From NCBI RefSeq assembly GCF_000024845.1, contig NC_013501.1:810001-874000 (forward strand): a DNA stretch of 64,000 nucleotides, in the 5' to 3' direction. The notes under the pieces were generated by a model. That model was not told the DNA's origin and did not search any database. It was given only the letters and a program-made list of their open reading frames with translations. Below are positions 25,108 through 33,839 of this stretch, piece after piece. Each line of letters opens with the position of its first letter. Position 1 is the stretch's first letter. The stretch comes from Rhodothermus marinus DSM 4252. GTDB lineage: Bacteria > Bacteroidota > Rhodothermia > Rhodothermales > Rhodothermaceae. Made by a program: the position numbers and the translations under genes.

Positions 25108-27795
25108 ATGGCAGGAGAGCCGCTGTTGAAGACCGAGCGGGTGCGCAAGGTCTACGATCCGCAGGAGATTGAGCCCCGCTGGTATGCCTACTGGGAGGCG
25201 AACAACTTTTTCCGGGCGGAAATCCGACCCGACAGAACGCCTTTCGTGATCATGATGCCGCCGCCCAACGTAACCGGGCGGCTTCACATGGGCCATGCGC
25301 TGCAGGACACGATCCAGGACGCGCTGACGCGCATCCGGCGCATGCAGGGCTACGAAGCGCTCTGGCTGCCGGGCATCGACCACGCGGGCATTGCCACGCA
25401 GAACGTGGTCGAGCGCGAGCTGCGCGAGAAAGAGGGCAAGACGCGGCACGATCTGGGCCGCGAGGCCTTCCTGCAGCGCGTCTGGCAGTGGAAGGAGGAG
25501 TACGGCGACATCATCCTCCAGCAGAAGCGCCGGCTGGGCGACTCCTGCGACTGGTCACGCACGCGCTTCACGATGGATGAGGGCTTCACGCGGGCCGTGC
25601 AGGAGGCCTTCATCCGACTCTACAACGAGGGACTCATCTACCGGGGCGACTACCTGGTCAACTGGTGTCCGGTGGACCAGACCGCGCTGTCGGACGAGGA
25701 GGTGGACAACGTCGAGCAGGACGGCCACCTCTGGTATATCCGCTACCCGCTTGTTGACGGCAGCGGCTACATTACGATCGCCACGACGCGCCCCGAGACG
25801 ATGCTGGGCGACACGGCCGTGGCCGTGCATCCCGAAGACGAGCGCTACCGCCACCTGATCGGCAAGAAGGTGCGGCTTCCGCTCATCGGGCGCGAAATCC
25901 CGATCATTGCCGATGAGCACGTCAAGCGAGACTTCGGCGCAGGCGCCCTCAAGATCACACCCGGCCACGACAAGAACGACTTTGAAATCGGCCAGCGCCA
26001 CGGCCTTCCGATCATCAACATCATGAACCCGGACGGCACCATCAACGAAAACGGTGGGCCGTATGCGGGTCTGGATCGCTTCGAAGCGCGCAAGCGCATC
26101 GTCGAGGACCTGCGGGCGCAGGGGCTGCTCGAAAAGGTGGAGCCCTACCGCCACACGGTGCCCATTTCCAGCCGCTCGAAGGCGATCATCGAGCCGATGC
26201 TCTCCCGGCAGTGGTTCGTGCGGATGAAGCCACTGGCCGAGCCCGCCATCGAGGCCGTACGTCGGGGGGAGATCCGCTTCTATCCGGAGCGGTGGGCCAA
26301 CGAGTACTTCCGCTGGATGGAAAACATCCGCGATTGGTGCATCAGTCGCCAGATCTGGTGGGGCCACCGCATTCCGGTCTGGTACTACACGGACGAAAAC
26401 GGCCAGATCGACGAGTCGAAGGGCTTCGTGGTGTCGATCGAGCAGCCCGAGCCCGGCATGGTGCAGGACGAAGACGTGCTCGACACGTGGTTTTCGTCCT
26501 GGCTCTGGCCATTCGCCACGCTGGGCTGGCCCGATCAGACGCCCGATCTGGAGTACTTCTATCCCACGACGGTGCTCGTCTCAGGCTACGACATCCTCTT
26601 CTTCTGGATCGCCCGCATGATCATGGCGGGCATTCACTTCACGGGTAAGATCCCCTTCCGGGATGTGTTCATCACCGGCATGGTCAAGGACAAGTACGGC
26701 CGGTGGATGTCGAAGAGCCTGGGCAACGGCATCGACCCGCTGGAGATGATCGACCAGTACGGGGCCGATGCCGTGCGCTACTCGCTGACGGTGCTCTGCA
26801 CGCAGGGGCAGGACATCAAGCTCGACCCCTCGAAGTTCGAGATGGGGCGCAACTTCGCCAACAAGATCTGGAACGCCTTCAACGTCTTCGGTCAGTTCAT
26901 GGAGACCGACGACGAGGGGCGGCCCCTGCGCGACTATCGCCGCCAGCGCCGCTTCGAGGAGCTGTCGCTCGTGGAGCGCTGGATGGTGACGCGCCTGAAC
27001 CAGACGATCGCCACGGTCAACGAGGCGATTGATCGCTACCGGCTCAACGAGGCGCTGCTGACCATCTACGACCTCTTCTGGGGCGATTACTGTGACTGGT
27101 ATCTGGAGCTGATCAAGCCGCCGCGCGGCCAGGCCATGGACGACGAGACGATCGCGCTGGCCGTGGAGCTGTACGAAAAGATGATCCAGCTCCTGCATCC
27201 GTTCATGCCGTTCATCACCGAGGCGCTCTGGTGGCGGCTGCGGCCGCGCGGCGAGCGGGAGGCGTGCATTGTCTCGCGCTGGCCCGAGCAGAACCCGGAT
27301 GAGATCGACGAGACGGCGCTGGTGCGCTTTGGCCGCATTCAGGAGATGATTTCGGGCATCCGGAACGTGCGGAGCACCTACGGCGTGCCGCCCGGCCGCG
27401 AAATCCGGGCGCTGATCAACGTCCCGGAGGCCGAAGCGGAGGAAGTGGCCCACCTGGAGGCCCATCGCGACTACTTTGCGCGGCTGGCTCGTGTGAGTGA
27501 GCTGACCGTCGGAGTCGGGCTGGAGCGGCCGAAGGCCAGCGCTACCGTGGTGGTGGGCCGCTACGAGGTGTATGTGCCGCTGGCCGACGTGATCGATCTG
27601 GAGCAGGAGCGGGCACGCCTGGAAAAAGAGATCGCGCAGAAGGAACGGTTTCTGGAAAGCGTGCGCAAAAAACTCCAGAATCCCCAGTTTCTGGAAAAGG
27701 CGCCGGCCGAGGTGGTGGCCCGCGAGCGTCAGAAGGAGCAGGATGCCCGGGCCGAACTGGAGCGCCTGCAGGCCAACCTGGCCGCGCTGAGCTGA
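25108..27795 (+). CDS. valS: Valine--tRNA ligase
   Basis: This 895-residue class I synthetase has the HIGH-type motif HMGH at residues 60-63, preceded by PPPNVTG. A connective editing domain follows (TTRPETMLGDTAVAV, GTGALKITPGHDKNDFE-like). The KMSKS loop is written WMSKS (residues 533-537), with tryptophan in place of the first lysine. An anticodon-binding domain and a C-terminal coiled-coil arm (about residues 830-895, LEKEIAQKERFLESV) complete the protein. It charges tRNA-Val and hydrolyses mischarged Thr-tRNA. Length and domain order are normal. It is followed after 18 bases by pyrB, which probably shares the transcript. Confidence 0.96.
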   Translation: MAGEPLLKTERVRKVYDPQEIEPRWYAYWEANNFFRAEIRPDRTPFVIMMPPPNVTGRLHMGHALQDTIQDALTRIRRMQGYEALWLPGIDHAGIATQNVVERELREKEGKTRHDLGREAFLQRVWQWKEEYGDIILQQKRRLGDSCDWSRTRFTMDEGFTRAVQEAFIRLYNEGLIYRGDYLVNWCPVDQTALSDEEVDNVEQDGHLWYIRYPLVDGSGYITIATTRPETMLGDTAVAVHPEDERYRHLIGKKVRLPLIGREIPIIADEHVKRDFGAGALKITPGHDKNDFEIGQRHGLPIINIMNPDGTINENGGPYAGLDRFEARKRIVEDLRAQGLLEKVEPYRHTVPISSRSKAIIEPMLSRQWFVRMKPLAEPAIEAVRRGEIRFYPERWANEYFRWMENIRDWCISRQIWWGHRIPVWYYTDENGQIDESKGFVVSIEQPEPGMVQDEDVLDTWFSSWLWPFATLGWPDQTPDLEYFYPTTVLVSGYDILFFWIARMIMAGIHFTGKIPFRDVFITGMVKDKYGRWMSKSLGNGIDPLEMIDQYGADAVRYSLTVLCTQGQDIKLDPSKFEMGRNFANKIWNAFNVFGQFMETDDEGRPLRDYRRQRRFEELSLVERWMVTRLNQTIATVNEAIDRYRLNEALLTIYDLFWGDYCDWYLELIKPPRGQAMDDETIALAVELYEKMIQLLHPFMPFITEALWWRLRPRGEREACIVSRWPEQNPDEIDETALVRFGRIQEMISGIRNVRSTYGVPPGREIRALINVPEAEAEEVAHLEAHRDYFARLARVSELTVGVGLERPKASATVVVGRYEVYVPLADVIDLEQERARLEKEIAQKERFLESVRKKLQNPQFLEKAPAEVVARERQKEQDARAELERLQANLAALS

Positions 27796-27813
27796 ACCTG
27801 CGCTGAACCGAAC

Positions 27814-28776
27814 ATGAGTACGTCAGCCGATACGCCGCTTCAGGGCCGGCTCCGGCACCGACACCTGCTGGGGCTGGCCACCTATTCCGCCGAGGAGATT
27901 CAGCTCATTCTGCAGACGGCCCGCCAGTTTCGGGAAGTGCTCGAACGCCCCATCCGGCGTGTGCCCACGCTTCGGGGCGTGACGGTGGTCAACCTGTTTT
28001 TCGAACCGTCCACGCGCACGCGCATCTCGTTCGAGCTGGCCGAAAAGCGCCTGTCGGCCGACGTGGTCAACTTCTCGGCGGCGGGCTCGTCGGTGGTCAA
28101 GGGCGAAACGCTCAAAGACACGGCCCGCAACCTGGAAGCCATGAAGATCGACATGGTCGTCATCCGGCATCGCTCGCCGGGGGCGGCCCATTTTCTCACG
28201 CGCTGCATCGACGCCGTCGTCATCAATGCGGGCGACGGTGCGCATGAGCATCCGACGCAGGCGCTGCTGGATCTGCTGACCATCTCGGACCATTTCCCGT
28301 CGTTCGAAGGGCTGAACGTCTCGATCATCGGCGACATCGCGCATAGCCGGGTGGCCCGCTCCAACATCTACGGCCTGAAGGCGCTGGGAGCGAACGTGAC
28401 GCTCTGCGGGCCGCGCACGCTCATGCCGGTGGGCATCGAGGAGCTGGGCGTGCGCGTCACTTACCGGCTGGAAGAAGCGCTGGAGGGCTGCGACGTGGCC
28501 ATGGCGCTGCGGCTGCAGCTCGAACGCCAGACGGCCGGGCTGTTCCCCAGCCTGCGCGAGTACCACGAGCGCTACGGCATCAAGCTGGAGCACTTAGAGC
28601 GCTACCCGGACCTGCTCGTCATGCACCCGGGACCCGTCAACCGGGGCGTCGAGCTGGCCAGCGAGGTCGTCGATCACGAGCGGGCCATCATCCTGAATCA
28701 GGTCACCAACGGCGTGGCCGTGCGGATGGCCGTGCTCTACCTGCTGGCCGGTATGCCCGAGGCGGTCGCCGCATAA
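27814..28776 (+). CDS. pyrB: Aspartate carbamoyltransferase catalytic subunit
   Basis: This 320-residue enzyme makes N-carbamoyl-aspartate, the second step of pyrimidine synthesis. Carbamoyl-phosphate binding residues are present in FFEPSTRTR (residues 62-70), the 80s-type loop reads [12 protein letters not shown], and HPTQALLD and [10 protein letters not shown] supply active-site residues. No pyrI regulatory subunit gene is adjacent, and no pyrC or pyrR lies nearby. The gene follows valS by 18 bases. It ends 2 bases before the stop of a convergent aminotransferase gene, leaving no room for a terminator. Confidence 0.95.
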   Translation: MSTSADTPLQGRLRHRHLLGLATYSAEEIQLILQTARQFREVLERPIRRVPTLRGVTVVNLFFEPSTRTRISFELAEKRLSADVVNFSAAGSSVVKGETLKDTARNLEAMKIDMVVIRHRSPGAAHFLTRCIDAVVINAGDGAHEHPTQALLDLLTISDHFPSFEGLNVSIIGDIAHSRVARSNIYGLKALGANVTLCGPRTLMPVGIEELGVRVTYRLEEALEGCDVAMALRLQLERQTAGLFPSLREYHERYGIKLEHLERYPDLLVMHPGPVNRGVELASEVVDHERAIILNQVTNGVAVRMAVLYLLAGMPEAVAA

Positions 28777-28778
28777 CC

Positions 28779-29942
28779 TCAGGCTTCGGGCGGCCGACCC
28801 GTACGTAGCGCCGTCTCCACGTAGGTGCGGATGGCCTCGGCAATGTAGGTCTGCTGTGCGGGCGTCAGTTCTGTGTGCATGGGCAGCGAGAGCACCTCGC
28901 GGGTGGCCTTTTCTGCTTCCGGAAGTGTATCGAAGGGGCCGTAGTCCGCAAAAGCCGGAAGCCGGTGCAGCGGGACCGGGTAGTAAACGGCCGTGGGAAT
29001 GTCACGCTGCTCCAGATAGCGCCGGAGGCCGTCGCGGCCGCCGGGCACGTCCGGGTGAACGCGGATCGTGTACTGGTGAAAGACGTGCGTGCGCTCCGGC
29101 GCCCGGTAGGGCAGCGTCAGACCCGGGCAGTCGGCCAGCAAGGTGTCGTACCGGGCGGCGGCCTCCTGACGTGCCCGCGTGTAGGCGTCCAGGTGGCGCA
29201 GCTTGACGCGCAGGATGGCCGCCTGCAGCGCATCGAGCCGACTGTTGACGCCGATCAGTTCGTGGTAGTATTTGCGCCGGGCGCCGTGGTTGGCCAGCAT
29301 CGACAGCCGTTCGTGCAGCGCCGGATCGTTGGTGAGCACGGCGCCGCCGTCGCCGTAGGCACCCAGGTTCTTGGACGGAAAGAACGACAGGCAGCCGATA
29401 TGGCCGAAGGTGCCGGTTTTCCGGTCCCGATAGGTGGCGCCGATGGCCTGGGCGTTGTCTTCGATGACGAACAGCCGATGACGCTCGGCCAGCTCCAGCA
29501 GCGGTGTCAGATCCGCCGCCTGGCCGAACAGATGGACGGGCACGATGGCGCGGGTGCGGGGCGAGATCCGGGCCTCGACGCTGGCCGGGTCCAGGTTGAA
29601 CGTCCGGGGATCGATGTCGGCAAAGACCGGCCGGATGCCCAGCAGGGCCGCCGCTTCGGCCGTGGCCACGAACGTAAAGGCCGGCACGATCACCTCGTCG
29701 CCCGGCTTCAGGTCCAGCGCCATATAGGCCAGTTGCAGCGCATCGGTGCCGTTGCCCACGCCCAGTGCAAAGCGGCAGCCCAGATAGGCCGCCAGTTCCT
29801 CTTCGAAGCGGGCTACGATCGGACCCCGGATGAACTGACCGCTTTCCAGCACTTCTTCGATGGCCGCAAGAACTTCTCCGCGGATGGCCCGATACTGGCC
29901 GACCAGATCGACCATCTGCAGGGCAGGGGGAGCTTCCGCCAT
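28779..29942 (-). CDS. DegT/DnrJ/EryC1/StrS family aminotransferase (nucleotide-sugar type)
   Basis: This 387-residue PLP enzyme has the sugar-aminotransferase pattern: GTDALQLAYMAL near residue 65, PVHLFGQ near 135, EDNAQAIGA near 161, and the Schiff-base lysine K191 in FFPSKNLGAYGDGG. Closest resemblance by eye is to WbpE-like enzymes that aminate keto groups of UDP- or dTDP-sugars for surface polysaccharides. It stands alone here without glycosyltransferases. On the minus strand a TATCTTG box (plus bases 29973-29979) lies about 30 bases upstream of the ATG and may be its -7 element. Confidence 0.88.
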   Translation of the reverse strand: MAEAPPALQMVDLVGQYRAIRGEVLAAIEEVLESGQFIRGPIVARFEEELAAYLGCRFALGVGNGTDALQLAYMALDLKPGDEVIVPAFTFVATAEAAALLGIRPVFADIDPRTFNLDPASVEARISPRTRAIVPVHLFGQAADLTPLLELAERHRLFVIEDNAQAIGATYRDRKTGTFGHIGCLSFFPSKNLGAYGDGGAVLTNDPALHERLSMLANHGARRKYYHELIGVNSRLDALQAAILRVKLRHLDAYTRARQEAAARYDTLLADCPGLTLPYRAPERTHVFHQYTIRVHPDVPGGRDGLRRYLEQRDIPTAVYYPVPLHRLPAFADYGPFDTLPEAEKATREVLSLPMHTELTPAQQTYIAEAIRTYVETALRTGRPPEA

Positions 29943-30048
29943 GTCGTTTCAACGGGTTGGTTACAACGGCGGCAAGATACGAAACAGAAGAACCCGGCGC
30001 GGGGAAGTTTCGTAGGGAAAGCAATCCGAAAACCAGGCGCGTTATGCC

Positions 30049-30180
30049 ATGCTGAACCTGTTGCAGGTGCAGGGGCCGGTTTCCATGCCGACCGGGCTGG
30101 AATGGCTCCCGATAGCCAGCGTGCTGGTCCCGGCGGTGCTTCTGATCGTGCTGATCTACCTGGCCCGCCGGGCCACCTGA
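30049..30180 (+). CDS. Possible 43-residue single-pass membrane peptide
   Basis: This ORF of 43 codons starts at ATG 30049. It has a polar N-terminus of about 20 residues, one strong hydrophobic segment (VLVPAVLLIVLIYLA) and a short basic tail (RRAT), the layout of a small membrane protein with its C-terminus in the cytoplasm. An AGG lies about 10 bases upstream. The stop codon is directly followed by a 12-bp hairpin. It occupies the gap between a divergent aminotransferase gene and a convergent TPR gene. I do not recognise it, and no translation evidence is available. Confidence 0.45.
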   Translation: MLNLLQVQGPVSMPTGLEWLPIASVLVPAVLLIVLIYLARRAT

Positions 30181-30217
30181 AAAAGCGAAAGGCCCGCTGT
30201 CATGGCGGGCCTTTCGA
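30181..30217 (-). terminator. Intrinsic terminator of the TPR gene
   Basis: CGAAAGGCCCGC (30187-30198) and GCGGGCCTTTCG (30206-30217) form a perfect 12-bp stem with a 7-base loop. On the minus strand it is followed closely by five T, just downstream of the TPR stop. It may also limit plus-strand read-through from the small ORF. Confidence 0.85.
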
Positions 30218-30235
30218 TGTATGAGGCAGGCTTGT

Positions 30236-31090
30236 TTATCGCGACGAGGAAAGCTGCGACAGGTAGTGCTCGGCCGGCGCCTTGTAGCTACCGTAGAGCG
30301 CGTTGCTGAAGGCCTCGCGGGCTTTCTCTTTGTCGCCCATCAGCATGTAGGCCTCGCCCATCACGAAGTAGATCTTGGCCTTGTCCGTGCGGCTACCCCG
30401 GTGCAGCTCCAGCGCCTTCTGGGCCATTTCCACAGACTTCTGATACTCTCCCAGCGTCTTCAGCGCCTCGGCGTAGTAGTAGTATACGTCGGCGTCGGGC
30501 GAGACGTCTTCGATCTGTAAGAGTTCGTCCAGGTAGCCGATGGCTTCACGGGCGTCCGAGGGATTCGGATTGCCGCCGTTGCGGGCCAGCGTGCTGGAGG
30601 CCAGGTAGAGGTAATGGTCCCGAATGGCCTTTTCGGCGGCCTGGAGCGACTCACGATCCTGTGCCTCCTTGCTGACGGCCAGCGCCTGCTTCAATGTTTC
30701 GAGCCCCTCGTCAATGCGGTTGAGCTTGAGTAGCGCCAGCCCTTTGCCCAGGTAGTTCTTCGGATAGGACGGGTCGTGCTCGACCCCTTTCGTGTAGTGC
30801 TCCAGCGCCTTGTCGTACTGCTCGTTGCGATAGGCCCGCAGGCCGAAGTTGTAGTCGAGCTGGGCGACAATGCGCAGCGCTTTCTGGGCGACGTCTTGAT
30901 CGTTGGCCTGTTTGGCCATCTGGGCGGCTTTCAGGAAACCGTCGTACGCCTTCTGATACTGCTTGGCCTTGGCGTCTTCAAGCGCCTGATTGAAAACCTT
31001 CTTGTACTCGTCCGCCTGCTGGGCGCGGGTGGTCACAGGGGTCAACACGACGGCCAGCAGGGCCATGCCCAGCAGAAGAACCGCGCGCAT
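30236..31090 (-). CDS. Exported tetratricopeptide-repeat protein
   Basis: This predicted protein of 284 residues has a signal peptide (MRAVLLLGMALLAVVL to TRAQ). TPR-like helical pairs follow: YQKAYDGFLKAAQMAKQ, YDKALEHYTKGVEHDPSYPKNYLGKGLALLKLN, and KAKIYFVMGEAYMLMGDKEKAREAF. It should sit in the periplasm or at the outer membrane as a protein-interaction scaffold. ATG 31090 is preferred because AAAGGA lies just before it; ATGs at 31105 and 31108 are alternatives adding 5 or 6 residues. A TATCTTTA -7 box (plus 31175-31182) and a 16-bp palindrome lie upstream. Confidence 0.8.
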   Translation of the reverse strand: MRAVLLLGMALLAVVLTPVTTRAQQADEYKKVFNQALEDAKAKQYQKAYDGFLKAAQMAKQANDQDVAQKALRIVAQLDYNFGLRAYRNEQYDKALEHYTKGVEHDPSYPKNYLGKGLALLKLNRIDEGLETLKQALAVSKEAQDRESLQAAEKAIRDHYLYLASSTLARNGGNPNPSDAREAIGYLDELLQIEDVSPDADVYYYYAEALKTLGEYQKSVEMAQKALELHRGSRTDKAKIYFVMGEAYMLMGDKEKAREAFSNALYGSYKAPAEHYLSQLSSSR

Positions 31091-31154
31091 GTTTCCTTTC
31101 TGCATCATCGCTCTCTGGTTGGAGTGTTTTGGAAATTCGAAACTTGCGGCCAGA

Positions 31155-31182
31155 TTGTCTTTGAAGACAAGGCTTAAAGATA
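31155..31182 (-). promoter_or_regulatory. Promoter -7 box and overlapping palindrome upstream of the TPR gene
   Basis: On the minus strand a TATCTTTA element (plus 31175-31182) is followed by an inverted repeat, TTGTCTT/AAGACAA with a 2-base centre (31155-31170), which would cover the transcription start. The upstream element at -33 reads TTT, not TTG. Confidence 0.4.
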
Positions 31183-31237
31183 CAAGTTCCAGCGGTAAAA
31201 AGAAAGATAACCGGTTTTTCACGAAAACTGCACAGCG

Positions 31238-31981
31238 CTAAAAGTTAGGTCCGAGCGCATGTTCCCGGTAGAAGGTTTCGATAATCTCGGCCGCCTCTTC
31301 TGGCTCATCTGTGAGCATGAACAGCTCCAGATCTTCAGGCGAGATATTGCCGGCGGCCAGCATCTCGTTGCGAAGCCAGTCGAGGAGACCGCTCCAGTAG
31401 TCGGTGCCCATCAGAATAACCGGGAAGCGGGAGGCCTTGCCGGTCTGAATGAGCGTCAGCGCCTCGAACAGCTCGTCCATCGTGCCGAAGCCGCCGGGCA
31501 GCACGATGAAGCCCTGCGCGTACTTGACGAACATCACCTTCCGCACGAAGAAAAAGTCGAAGTTGATCAGCTTGTCGCGGTCGATGTAGGGGTTGCTTTC
31601 CTGCTCGTGCGGGATGACGATGTTCAATCCCACCGACACGCCGCCGGCTTCCTTGGCCCCTTTGTTGGCGGCCTCCATGATGCCGGGACCGCCGCCGGTG
31701 ATCACCCCGAAGCCATGCTCGACCAGACAGCGGCCTACGGCCTCGGCCATCCGGTAGTAGCGATGGCCGCGGGGCGTGCGTGCCGAACCGAAGATCGACA
31801 CGCACGGGCCGATGCGCGACAGCGTCTCGAAGCCCTCGACGAATTCCGACATGATCCGGAAAATGCGCCAGAGGTCTTTGATCTGACGCTGCTGCCAGGC
31901 CAGCGCTTCGGCTTCCGAGAGCTTGCTGAGCGGATGGCGGGCGTGTCCGTCGGTTTGTGACAGCGGAAACGGCTTGTCCAT
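31238..31981 (-). CDS. LOG family protein (TIGR00730; possible nucleoside 5'-monophosphate phosphoribohydrolase)
   Basis: This 247-residue protein has the LOG signature: an SIFGSAR start of the Rossmann-like core, GGGPGIMEAANKGA and PGGFGTMDELFE. Family members release bases from nucleoside monophosphates; in some organisms they make cytokinins, in others they act in purine salvage or stress. The N-terminal extension of about 50 residues before the core is typical of the longer bacterial class. It begins 6 bases after the stop of the OmpA-like gene, so the two share a transcript. Confidence 0.87.
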   Translation of the reverse strand: MDKPFPLSQTDGHARHPLSKLSEAEALAWQQRQIKDLWRIFRIMSEFVEGFETLSRIGPCVSIFGSARTPRGHRYYRMAEAVGRCLVEHGFGVITGGGPGIMEAANKGAKEAGGVSVGLNIVIPHEQESNPYIDRDKLINFDFFFVRKVMFVKYAQGFIVLPGGFGTMDELFEALTLIQTGKASRFPVILMGTDYWSGLLDWLRNEMLAAGNISPEDLELFMLTDEPEEAAEIIETFYREHALGPNF

Positions 31982-31987
31982 GACTTC

Positions 31988-32644
31988 TCAGTACGACCGT
32001 TGCACTTCTTTGCGGTAGGCCTCACTTGCAAAAATCGCGATTTCGACGCGTCGGTTAAGCTGGCGCCCTTCTTCAGTGGCGTTGGAAGCGATGGGTTCGG
32101 TTTCGCCCTTCCCCATCGTGCGGATGCGGCTGGGACGGATGCCCTGCTGCATCAGAAAGGCGGCGGCCGCCTCGGCGCGTCGCTCCGAAAGGCGCTGGTT
32201 GTATTCCTCGGGACCGGTGCTGTCGGTGTGGCCCACGATGAGCACTTCGGTTTCAGGATACTTTTTCAGGCTTTCGGCCAGGCGACGGAGTTTCTCGCGG
32301 GCTTCCGGGCGCAGCGTGGCCGAGTCGAAGTCGAACAGGATGCCCGAGTCGAAGGTGACCAGGATGCCCTCACCGACGCGTTCGATGCGGGCGTCCGGCA
32401 GCTCTTGCTGCATTTCGGCGGCCTGTCGGTCCATGCGCTGGCCGATGATGGCCCCCGCCGTGCCGCCCACGATGGCGCCCAGAATGGCGCCGCGGGCCGT
32501 GTTGCCCGTCGCCTTGCCGATGGCGCCGCCGACCACGGCTCCGGCGCCGGCCCCGACGGCAGCGCCTTTCTCCGTATTGCTCAGCCGGGCACAGCCAGCC
32601 AGCAGCAGCGCTAGCATGAAAAAGATCGCTCCAGTGGTTCGCAT
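31988..32644 (-). CDS. OmpA family lipoprotein with glycine-zipper segment
   Basis: This 218-residue protein has a lipobox (LLAGC, cysteine near residue 18). A glycine/alanine-rich zipper covers about residues 28-68 (AAVGAGAGAVVGGAIG and a second GAILGAIVGGTAGAIIG block). An OmpA-like peptidoglycan-binding domain covers about residues 95-208, with LFDFDSATLRPEA, VGHTDSTGPEEYNQ, LSERRAEAAAAFL and NRRVEIAI. The arrangement matches Pal/YiaD-type proteins that tie the outer membrane to the cell wall. It heads a two-gene minus-strand unit with the LOG-family gene. Confidence 0.92.
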   Translation of the reverse strand: MRTTGAIFFMLALLLAGCARLSNTEKGAAVGAGAGAVVGGAIGKATGNTARGAILGAIVGGTAGAIIGQRMDRQAAEMQQELPDARIERVGEGILVTFDSGILFDFDSATLRPEAREKLRRLAESLKKYPETEVLIVGHTDSTGPEEYNQRLSERRAEAAAAFLMQQGIRPSRIRTMGKGETEPIASNATEEGRQLNRRVEIAIFASEAYRKEVQRSY

Positions 32645-32737
32645 CGTTGTTTCAGCTTTGGTTTTACAAATTCATACCCCTTCCTTCTTCTTCAAGTTCA
32701 ATGCCGAAGGCTTTAAGTCTGGGAGAGCGCGAATATT

Positions 32738-32769
32738 TTGCACAGATGCGCCGATTGAAATTGCACAGA
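32738..32769. repeat. Two copies of TTGCACAGA in a divergent promoter region
   Basis: TTGCACAGA occurs at 32738-32746 and 32761-32769, a 23-base period, in the gap between the OmpA-like gene and the nucleotidyltransferase gene, upstream of its -7 box. It is a possible tandem operator. Confidence 0.3.
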
Positions 32770-32796
32770 GGTCGCACATTCCAGAGGTCGGTGTCC

Positions 32797-32804
32797 TATC
32801 TTTG
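32797..32804 (+). promoter_or_regulatory. Predicted -7 element upstream of the nucleotidyltransferase operon
   Basis: TATCTTTG matches the TAnnTTTG consensus of Bacteroidota promoters exactly and lies 36 bases before the chosen ATG. No good TTG at -33 is visible at the usual distance. Confidence 0.45.
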
Positions 32805-32840
32805 AGCCAGGTTTTCGCATCAACGATGGTAAAAGGAACC

Positions 32841-33839
32841 ATGAAGCTGATCATTCCCATGGCCGGACGGGGTACGCGCGTGCGTCCCCATTCGCATGTG
32901 ACCCCCAAGCCGCTCCTTCCTGTCAAAGGTAAGAGCATGGTGGAGCGCATCGTGGACACGTTCAACCGGGTGTTGCCGCGCCATCTGGACACCGGGGTTT
33001 TCGTGCTCGGACCGGACTTCGGCGAGGAGATTCGCGCGCAGCTCCGGGACATCTGCGCCCGGCACTGCATGACGGCGCATTTCGCCGTGCAGCCCAGGGC
33101 CGAAGGTACGGCACACGCCGTCTACTGCGCGGGCGATCACCTGGAGGGCGAGGGCATCGTGGTGTTCGCCGACACGCTTTTCGAGATGGAGCCCGGCATC
33201 GATCTGGAGGGAGCCGACGTGGTCATGTGGGTCAAAGAAGTGGACGATCCGCGGCGCTTCGGGGTGGCGGTGCGCGAGGGCGATCGGGTGGTGGCGCTCG
33301 TCGAGAAGCCTTCCGAGCCGATTTCGCGCGAAGCGTTGATCGGCATCTACTACGTGCGGGATCTGGCCGTGCTGCGCCGCTACATCCAGCAGCTCATCGA
33401 CCAGGACATCCGCGGCCACGGGGGCGAGTTTCAACTGACGGATGCCTTCGACCGCATGCTGAAGGACGGCTACGTCTTCAAGACGGCCACCGTCACCGAG
33501 TGGCTCGACTGTGGTACGATCGAGGCGCTCATGGAAACGACGCGCTACTTCCTGCACAAAGAACGGGACACGCTGCGGCAGGGTACCGTGGAGAACAGCA
33601 TCGTACACGAGCCGGTGTACGTGGGACCCGGCGCACGTGTGGTCGATTCCGTTGTCGGGCCCAATGTGTCGATCGAAGCCGGTGCCGAAGTGCGCGGTGC
33701 GGTGGTACGCGACAGCATCCTGTTTGCCCATGCGCGCGTTGAAGGCGCCGTGCTGGCCGACTCGCTGGTGGGCCAGCATGCCGAGGTGCGCGGTCAGCCG
33801 CAACGCCTCAACATTGGCGACCATTCGACGGTCCGATGA
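32841..33839 (+). CDS. Sugar-phosphate nucleotidyltransferase (RmlA/GlmU-like)
   Basis: This predicted protein of 332 residues has the nucleotidyltransferase N-terminus LIIPMAGRGTRVRPHSHVTPKPLLPVKGK, with the nucleotide-binding GxGTRxxP pattern. Further motifs are EGTAHAVYCA, FADTLFE and VVALVEKPSEP. The last 70 residues look like a short left-handed beta-helix (VGPGARVVDSVVGPNVSIEAGAEV). It should activate a hexose-1-phosphate with a nucleoside triphosphate; the exact sugar is not readable. AAAGGA precedes ATG 32841, which is preferred over ATG 32826. A much longer upstream reading frame is a shadow over ompA. It overlaps mutS2 by 4 bases. Confidence 0.85.
   Translation: MKLIIPMAGRGTRVRPHSHVTPKPLLPVKGKSMVERIVDTFNRVLPRHLDTGVFVLGPDFGEEIRAQLRDICARHCMTAHFAVQPRAEGTAHAVYCAGDHLEGEGIVVFADTLFEMEPGIDLEGADVVMWVKEVDDPRRFGVAVREGDRVVALVEKPSEPISREALIGIYYVRDLAVLRRYIQQLIDQDIRGHGGEFQLTDAFDRMLKDGYVFKTATVTEWLDCGTIEALMETTRYFLHKERDTLRQGTVENSIVHEPVYVGPGARVVDSVVGPNVSIEAGAEVRGAVVRDSILFAHARVEGAVLADSLVGQHAEVRGQPQRLNIGDHSTVR

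Noticed and set aside
32076-32840. N-terminal extension of the nucleotidyltransferase frame
   Set aside because: It runs antisense through the OmpA-like gene and across a promoter; homology and an SD place the start at 32841.
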